The position numbers and the translations under genes were made by a program. A stretch of 64,000 bases of DNA from assembly GCA_963678705.1 (NCBI GenBank), contig OY783219.1:62001-126000 (forward strand). Direction: 5' to 3'. Within the stretch, counting starts at the first letter, position 1. Each line of letters begins with the position of its first letter. Shown piece by piece: positions 58,360 through 64,000 of the stretch. The notes beneath the pieces are model-generated. The model worked only from the letters and a program-made list of their open reading frames with translations, searched no databases and was not told the origin of the DNA. Origin of the DNA: Panorpa germanica (Eukaryota; Arthropoda; Insecta; Mecoptera; Panorpidae).

Positions 58360-58785
58360 TTCATTTGCATCTAGCTCCCCACTGCGCCAACTTGTTAACT
58401 CGCTTCCGAGTTGCAGATACATTTTTTTCCATTCACACTTCTTTTTTGTTACACTAAGCTCTCTTTCTTTAAGTTGACATATTACTTAGAACCAAAATAT
58501 ATTAATTAAAAATATGCATGCAAATGTAATGGAAATGCAAAACATAAGGTAATAAAGATACCCTGTATAATTCACAGTAAAAGTTATCTTCTGGAGTCGA
58601 GTAATAACTCAGACGACTTTGGTTTCGTATATAAGCGATATTTTTTCAAACAAAACATTAATATAGTTCTACAGTACTCCATTAACGATAATAATTTAAA
58701 GATAATTTGAATAATGAGTATCATTGTTCAATCTTTAATTTTGTTTAAGGAGTAAGGGTAAATATTTAATTAACTTAACTAACCC
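58360..58785 (+). repeat. Inverted duplication, right arm
   Basis: Partner of 56890-57335. Carries the same TATA box, leader and ATG in opposite orientation. Confidence 0.85.
58714..58755 (+). pseudogene. Broken duplicate of the secreted-peptide exon
   Basis: Starts MSIIVQ like the minus-strand copy (MSVIVQ), but most of the signal peptide is deleted and the frame stops at codon 14 (TAA at 58753-58755). Homology resumes at the splice donor (gtaaat). Promoter and leader remain nearly intact, so a short non-functional transcript is possible. Confidence 0.65.
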
Positions 58786-59525
58786 GGGGAATTTAAGATG
58801 AAAAATAAGAAGTTTAAAGCGTTGAACTGAATGAAAGCTGAATAAAAACTAAACTTTTGCGAAATATACCACATTACGGTAGATGATGATTGGACGTTAA
58901 AACAGAAACAGTATTCGAACAGAAGAATAAATAACTGCGAGCAAGAGAATGAGAGAATGGGATAAATATGGTACAGCGGATGGAAATAGCGAAATTGATT
59001 TGTGATGATAAAAGAAATGAAAAAAAAAAAGAGAATAGAATAGGGAATGAAAAAAATCAGAAAATAAAGTTAGCAAAGAGGTAAAATTAAATATATTAAT
59101 TTTCTAATAAGCCTAACTATAAAATAATTAAAAGAAAATGACTAACTTATTTAGATAAGAAAATGCAACCTTGAATGTTATATTATTCGGAAGCGCAAGT
59201 CAAAACTTTTCTTTTTGAACTGCGACACGAAGAGAATATTTAGTTATAATATTTACGTATACATAGTACGTAAACATGGTTTGTTGGTGGTAGAAATCGT
59301 TCATATACGTAATGCGCAGACGTAACTCAACTTTTGAATCATATTGTACTACGCCACATATTTAAAATGTATTATCGTGTAAAACTTAATGTGTATTGAG
59401 CTTAAATGGCCAAAAGAAATGAAAAAGATATTCGTTACATTTTTTTTATTAACTATAATACTACAACCAAGTATAGTTATACTTATCATTTCTATAATTA
59501 TACGGTGTGGTAGAGATTGTTCCAA
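58786..59525. other. Unassigned region
   Basis: Includes a purine-rich stretch (58900-59060) that may be old LINE linker. Nothing named with confidence. Confidence 0.3.
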
Positions 59526-60088
59526 TGAACAATTCTACATGATTAGATTACTAGGTCCGAGGCTTTAGCCCTGTTAAGTCTTCGAACATGATTACTATTC
59601 AGCAACATTTGCGTCACGGCGATGTTTTCGTGGTTACGAATTCTCAATTCTTGCTTCGCTGCTATAGTTTTGATTTCTTCTCTGACTGTGTTAATCTTCA
59701 ACTCTCTATGTATGTCGCCATTGCAGATATACCACGGTGCAAAAACTATTCCTCGCAGAACTTTATTTTGGAACGTTTGTGTTTTTTTAATGTTAGATTT
59801 CTTGGTGCAACCCCAGAGTTGCACTCTATACGTCTACACTGGCTTTAAACACTTGTTTATACTCGTATATAAGCAGCTAGTTTTCAATGTTTGTTCAGAG
59901 TGTCGTTCAATTAGCCAATACATATTCCTGTATTTTATGTTCAGTTTTTCCTTTTTCTTTTTGACATGTGTTTTCCACCTTAACTTAGTATCTAGTGTCA
60001 TTCCTAGATATTTTGCTTCATTCTCATGGGGAATTTTGTTTGCGTTTATGAGTATTGGCAGATTTTTAATATTCTTGTGGTATGTGAA

Positions 60089-60120
60089 ATATAAGTGTGT
60101 TGATATCAACACACTTATAT
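60089..60120. repeat. Perfect 32-bp palindrome
   Basis: Each half is 16 bases (atataagtgtgttgat and its complement). It is made of one flank of the Jockey insertion point and that flank's inverted copy. Confidence 0.97.
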
Positions 60121-60124
60121 TCAC

Positions 60125-60182
60125 GTGGCGAAGTAAACTCAATGAGTCTAAATATTTAGACTCATTGAGTTTACTTCGCCAC
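60125..60182. repeat. Perfect 58-bp palindrome
   Basis: 29 bases per half with no spacer. It is made of the other flank of the same point and its inverted copy, four bases from the first palindrome. Confidence 0.97.
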
Positions 60183-60785
60183 ACTTTTGTCCAAGAGCTG
60201 ACCTTGTCCACTGCTTTTTGAAGTTTTATTGTAGCTTTATCGATAGTGTTCCCGGCAAAGATAGCAGTATCATCCGCAAAGGTGGCCAGATAGAATTTTA
60301 GTATTTCACAGAAGGGAGATCTCGATGCAGCCTAAAAAACAATCCCTCTGTCCATACTTTATCAACCGGCAGACGGCATCAAGGAAGACGCTTGAACATA
60401 TTTTCTTTCTTGCTAAGTTATTTTCAATTATGTCAACTATACTGTGCATCTGGTCGATTGTCTCTAAAACCAAATTGGTGATTTCGGAGTAGCTCTCCTT
60501 TCTCTTTTATTATAGGCTTCAAGCGCTTTAGTAATAGTTTTTCAAAGACCTTGGATATTACTGGCAGCAGTGATATAGGCCGGTAACATTTTAGGTCATT
60601 TGGATCCTTACCCGGTTTCAGTATCTCGATTACTTTAGACGAAGAGAAGCGTTTACGATATGCAACAGTTTTACAAGCCCTTTGTTGGTTTTTTTTTTAA
60701 GTACCTGCCCAGTAATGAGGTCGTACCCTGGTATTTTTTTGTTACTCAAGTTACATTTTATTTCACTTTTGAGTTCTGATAGGGA

Positions 60786-61039
60786 AGATTGACAGGGCTA
60801 GTTTCCTGCTACACGGTGGAACGAATGTTTGATCCGAATAATTTATTTATTTTATTAATGTGTGTTGATATTATAACACTAACACTGTTTAACAAAAACT
60901 TTCAACTAAATAAAGAAACCGTCAAATATAAAACCTTCCGAAATTTGAACGATTTGTGCAGTAATGCAAGTATGTGGTGTGGGTAGAAAAACCCCTTTTG
61001 ACGCGGTTCAAAATACCGAACAGCACGAACTTCTTCCAA
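60786..61039. other. Unassigned stretch
   Basis: No gene recognised; short frames here are not convincing. Confidence 0.3.
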
Positions 61040-61264
61040 CCCATACAAAGTCGCCGATGCTAAAAAGAAAACCATTGATTGGCCAAGGTATGGCTGCTGA
61101 TGCTTGGCCAAGCATCGGTGCTTTGTAACGGCCGAGGGTTGGTAAACCATCGCCCATACGAAGTCGCCGATGCTAAAAAAAAACCATTGATCGGCAAAGG
61201 TATGGCTGCTGATGCTTGGCCAAGCATCGGTGCTTTGTAACGGCCGAGGGTTGGTAAACCATCG
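61040..61264 (+). repeat. Two-copy tandem repeat, about 113 bp each
   Basis: 61040-61152 and 61153-61264 differ at only a few positions. Each unit contains the palindrome 'gatgcttggccaagcatc' and is richer in GC than its surroundings. Confidence 0.95.
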
Positions 61265-61862
61265 ACGCCGTACTATGCCTATAATATTGACATGCGATCA
61301 TCAGCCATTCCTTGGCCGATGATGTGATAAATTTTCTAGAACGCCTGCGCACTAAATATTACGTTAGTTGTTCCATAACCTTTTTGCACTAGCAATAAGT
61401 AATAAATTTATTGTTTTCATTACCAGTGTCTGAATCTAGTGAGATACAATCAGCAGAACTTATAAAAAATAAATGCGTATTATTTGATTATGATAATAAA
61501 TTATGTGCTATGTCTTTACTACATGAATGATATAATCAAATTTTTAAGTGTAAAACAATTAATATTATATTAAGTGTAAAAAAATTATTATTAGTATTTA
61601 CTTTCAATAAATTTCGTTTTCGTATTTATTTTTATAAATAAAAACGTTTGTTGAAATACCACAAAAATTAAAAACTTGTGTCGCGTATATCTGTATATAT
61701 TTATTATGTGTATGTGTGTCATAATATATATTAATTATAGATTTAAAAAAAATTGCAGCGTTGGTGTATTACGTGTATATGTATATACGTGATAGTATAG
61801 CAGTATAGCAAACACAATGCAGCGGTGTGCGTATATACATAACAGCACGTTGGATGCTTCCA
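61265..61862. other. Upstream region of the DUF4806-type gene
   Basis: AT-rich; no frame. Probably promoter-proximal DNA for the gene whose leader exon ends at 62028. Confidence 0.3.
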
Positions 61863-61896
61863 ACAGTCGGCCTTTGTCATGACAAAGGCCGACTGT
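61863..61896. repeat. Perfect 34-bp palindrome upstream of the DUF4806-type gene
   Basis: acagtcggcctttgtca and its complement with no spacer. It lies 130-165 bp upstream of a leader-exon donor (62028/62029), so it would be in the promoter or 5' UTR. Confidence 0.95.
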
Positions 61897-61929
61897 GTAT
61901 ACTGGTGTATACCATACAGAATCATTTTG

Positions 61930-62028
61930 AAATACGGTGTCAGTGTGTCGTGACGTGAATTCCCTCGTGTTTTCTTCAAACAAATATACACATAACCTCA
62001 AAATTTTGAATGTAAAACTGAATACAAC
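61930..62028 (+). other. Probable 5'-leader exon of the DUF4806-type gene
   Basis: Ends at a consensus donor 'aatacaac|gtaagtattt' (62028/62029). The next acceptor, 'ttaatattag' at 62459, directly abuts the ATG at 62460. The left border is a guess. Confidence 0.5.
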
Positions 62029-62459
62029 GTAAGTATTTTTCTCTATCATAATTAATTTCGAAGTAATTAATTGCAATATTTCAATATTTTTTTTTTAATT
62101 ATCGAAAATTTTGTGTGTGAATGTCGCAGAAATTTCTTATTTTGTAGAATTAAAAAATTCTTTTTCAATTTAATTCCTTTATAATTATCATTTATTAATT
62201 ATTTCGTATTTGACACATTTACATTAATATTTTTTTGAGTGAATAAGCAATTACTTTGCATGTCTTAAGTGTAATTTATATATTACTTATTTATTTCCAT
62301 CGATTTATTAAACTTTTTCTCAAATATCGGTTTCCGTGATTGATTTTTTTATTACATATTTTATTGATACATTTGTTCTAATGAAAAAATTATTGATTCA
62401 TGTTCATATATTACTATTAATTTCATTGTATTGATTAAAATTAATTTCTTTAATATTAG

Positions 62460-64000
62460 ATGAGCCTAAATCATTCTGAAGACGATGGGCCAACTCAATA
62501 CGCAGTTGTGTGTTTTTTACCTAGAAAAGATTATGGCGAGGATGAAATCGATTTGGTTCCATATTCATGGCTAGATTATCAAGATGATAAGCTCTTTTGT
62601 TATTATCCAAACACGAAGAAAGATTTAAAAAAACGGGATAAGTATCTAGAAAAATTATCTGGACCAAAAAGCTCATGGACCAAGTGTCAAGTCGAAATTA
62701 TCTCCAGCACAAGTAAGTTGTAAATAATTAATTATTTTTTTCTTAATTATCACTGAACTGATAACTATATCTGTACTTAAAATATTTCTTTTAATCGTAA
62801 AAATTTTAATTAAAAAATGAGAATAAGTTTTCATTATGAATTATTCTTTTTTGTTTTACTTTCATTACAACCATTTGTGGGGACTGTCTTCCAGGACCAT
62901 CTGCTTTAATCCATATCATCTCACATTATATAAAATAGAAAATTCATTCTCAGGTACATTAGAACAAGGAAAGCGGCATTTGGGACGCGCAGAAGTCACT
63001 TTACAAGTCGACACGGACAATGCAGGTCCTTCAAGCCCTCAAAATATTGTCCAACTTTCAAATGATGCTATAAATCATGAATTAGGTGATGTGAGGTCAA
63101 TGAGTTCAATGAGTTCAATGTCATCTATTGCTCAACAAAGTAGTAATTCAACCACAAAGGTTAGATCTGAGAAATCATCAAAAGCTAAAGGTATTTTAAT
63201 CATAATTATTACTAAAAATATTTTATTTTATAATTAAAATAATTTTTATACGGCTTATCTGATCAAATCTTATTTATTGAATAATTTCTATACTTCGTAT
63301 TATTTTTATTTAAGATACAGGTCGATGTCATATACAAATAAAGTCTTATGTAAATTAAGTTAATAAATAATAATATACTTCGCTAAATATTAAGAAAATA
63401 ATTTGAAAAAAATATTGGACGTGGTCAAGCCATGTATTTTTTCGCAAATTATTTTCTTAATATTTAGCGAAGTATATTATTATTTATTAACTTAATTTAC
63501 ATAAGACTTTATTTGTATACGATAACGACCTTTGTCTTAAATAAAAACAATACGAAGTATAGAAATTAGTCAATAAATAAGATTTGATCGGATAAGCCGT
63601 ATAAAAATTATTAAAATTCAAAGTTAAACGTGCAGTGATCGTGAAAATGATTAAAAATTAATTCTAAAAATATTAAAATTAATCAAATAATTTCATTTTT
63701 TTATGTCTTTTTTGCTTAAGATATTCACACTACAGTAGCTGAAAAACTACCGGTTTCAATCAACGAAGAAACTTATGGTAAGTTTGTCGTTTTCATTTCA
63801 GTAAATTGAATCAAATGTGACTATTTTTTACCATTGATGATTATTTTTGACACAACACAATATTTATTTATTAATTAGTCATAGTACATACAGATATTTT
63901 ACTATCTGGTACTGTTTCAGATCTATTGAAGAAATATATTGACTCTAAATTCGACGAGGTTTTTAAAAAATTAGACACTATAAAACATAGTCTTGAATAC
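62460..64000 (+). CDS. DUF4806-type protein, four exons, cut by window edge
   Basis: Exons: 62460-62712, 62954-63190, 63721-63777 and 63921 to the edge. Every junction is phase 1 with standard signals (A|GTAAGT, CAG|GT, G|GTATTT, AAG|AT, G|GTAAGT, CAG|AT), and the joined frame is open. The N-terminus has a compact block (QYAVVCFLP, then EIDLVPYSWLD and KCQVEII) like the start of insect DUF4806 proteins. Exon 2 encodes a polar, Ser-rich linker with an SMSSMSSMSS run. Exon 4 starts a coiled segment (LLKKYIDSKFDEVFKKLDTI) that in the family precedes the DUF4806 domain, which must lie beyond the edge. Function is unknown; relatives are nuclear or transposon-associated in some insects. Intron 2 holds a fold-back element. 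Confidence 0.75.
63241..63609. mobile_element. Fold-back (MITE-like) element in the DUF4806 intron
   Basis: 369 bp, two inverted arms of about 160 bp (start 'aatttttatacggcttatc', end its complement) around a ~45-base loop. Flanked by the identical 8-mer ATTAAAAT (63233-63240, 63610-63617). An 8-bp duplication would fit hAT mobilisation, but the AT-rich word could arise by chance. No coding capacity. Confidence 0.85.

Larger units (their letters stand above)
59530..60785 (-). mobile_element. Jockey LINE pseudogene with palindromic insertion
   Basis: Minus-strand blocks right to left: a KKIPGYDLITGQVLKKK block (60745-60690), RPISLLPVISKVFEKLLLKR (60585-60525), NHQFGFR (60480-60460), TFADDTAIFAGNT (catalytic box, 60285-60245), KAVDKVSSWTKVWRSKLNES, then after an insertion HLYFTYHKN, EAKYLGMTLDTKLRWKTHV, MYWLIERHSEQTL, QLWGCTKKSNI, and RRLNRAKASDL at the end (59560). 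Several frameshifts. It lacks the endonuclease. Two perfect palindromes (60089-60182) interrupt the RT thumb but keep the frame open. Confidence 0.9.

Noticed and set aside
61735..62076. Minus-strand 113-residue frame
   Set aside because: No family resemblance; overlaps the DUF4806 leader exon, a palindrome and AT-rich DNA.

Overview
The window is insect nuclear DNA: AT-rich, spliced and dominated by transposable elements. Three things point to insects: two seven-transmembrane gustatory receptor genes (7tm_7 family), a spliced DUF4806-type gene, and a transposon set typical of insects (mariner, Jockey-, I- and R1-like LINEs, copia, BEL/Pao, Ty3/gypsy, hAT). The order cannot be fixed from this sequence alone. 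One LINE family resembles copies common in ants and wasps, but that is only a weak hint.

0-10 kb. An intronless gene of about 1,635 codons encodes a tetratricopeptide (TPR) protein built from 42-residue units. Its second half is a nearly perfect tandem array of 126-bp units with a two-unit higher-order pattern. The gene has one in-frame stop (2601-2603). It is split by a 5'-truncated I/R1-like LINE (6275-9299) that carries a poly(A) tail and a target-site duplication; the end of the host gene resumes at 9300-9377.

10-17 kb. LINE fragments surround a three-level nest: a mariner (minus strand) holds a short Jockey-like LINE tail, which in turn holds an internally deleted copia element. The two inner insertions keep their target duplications.

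17-27 kb. Gustatory receptor gene A can be read as three phase-0 exons (17854-19035, 20965-21123, 26963-27025). Its second intron carries a 2.5-kb hAT-like element bounded by an exact 8-bp duplication, plus gypsy and Jockey remnants.

27.7-33.3 kb. A BEL/Pao element has a long open frame although most of its reverse transcriptase and integrase is gone. Its two LTRs agree exactly for 469 bp and then diverge sharply.

34-38 kb. LINE remnants on both strands.

39-42 kb. Gustatory receptor gene B has the same exon structure as gene A (39109-40144, 41869-42030). It carries a one-base frameshift in a T run, and its last exon is not confidently found.

44-56.6 kb. Repeat graveyard: a gypsy integrase with 3' LTR, a Jockey pseudogene, several copies of one LTR family (one a solo LTR with a 4-bp duplication), a LINE ORF1 zinc-knuckle fragment, a hAT/ZMYM1-like transposase relic and a DUF4817-type relic.

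56.9-58.8 kb. Two copies of a promoter plus first exon of a small secreted peptide lie head to head. One copy encodes a clean signal peptide; the other is broken. Jockey and LTR debris lies between them.

59.5-64 kb. A minus-strand Jockey pseudogene contains a striking double palindrome, followed by a 113-bp tandem duplication and a perfect 34-bp palindrome. The DUF4806-type gene follows, with a 5'-leader exon, four coding exons (all junctions phase 1) and a fold-back element in its second coding intron; it runs off the right edge.

Only the two receptors, the secreted peptide, the DUF4806 gene and the TPR gene look like host genes. Nearly all other coding capacity is transposon-derived and broken.
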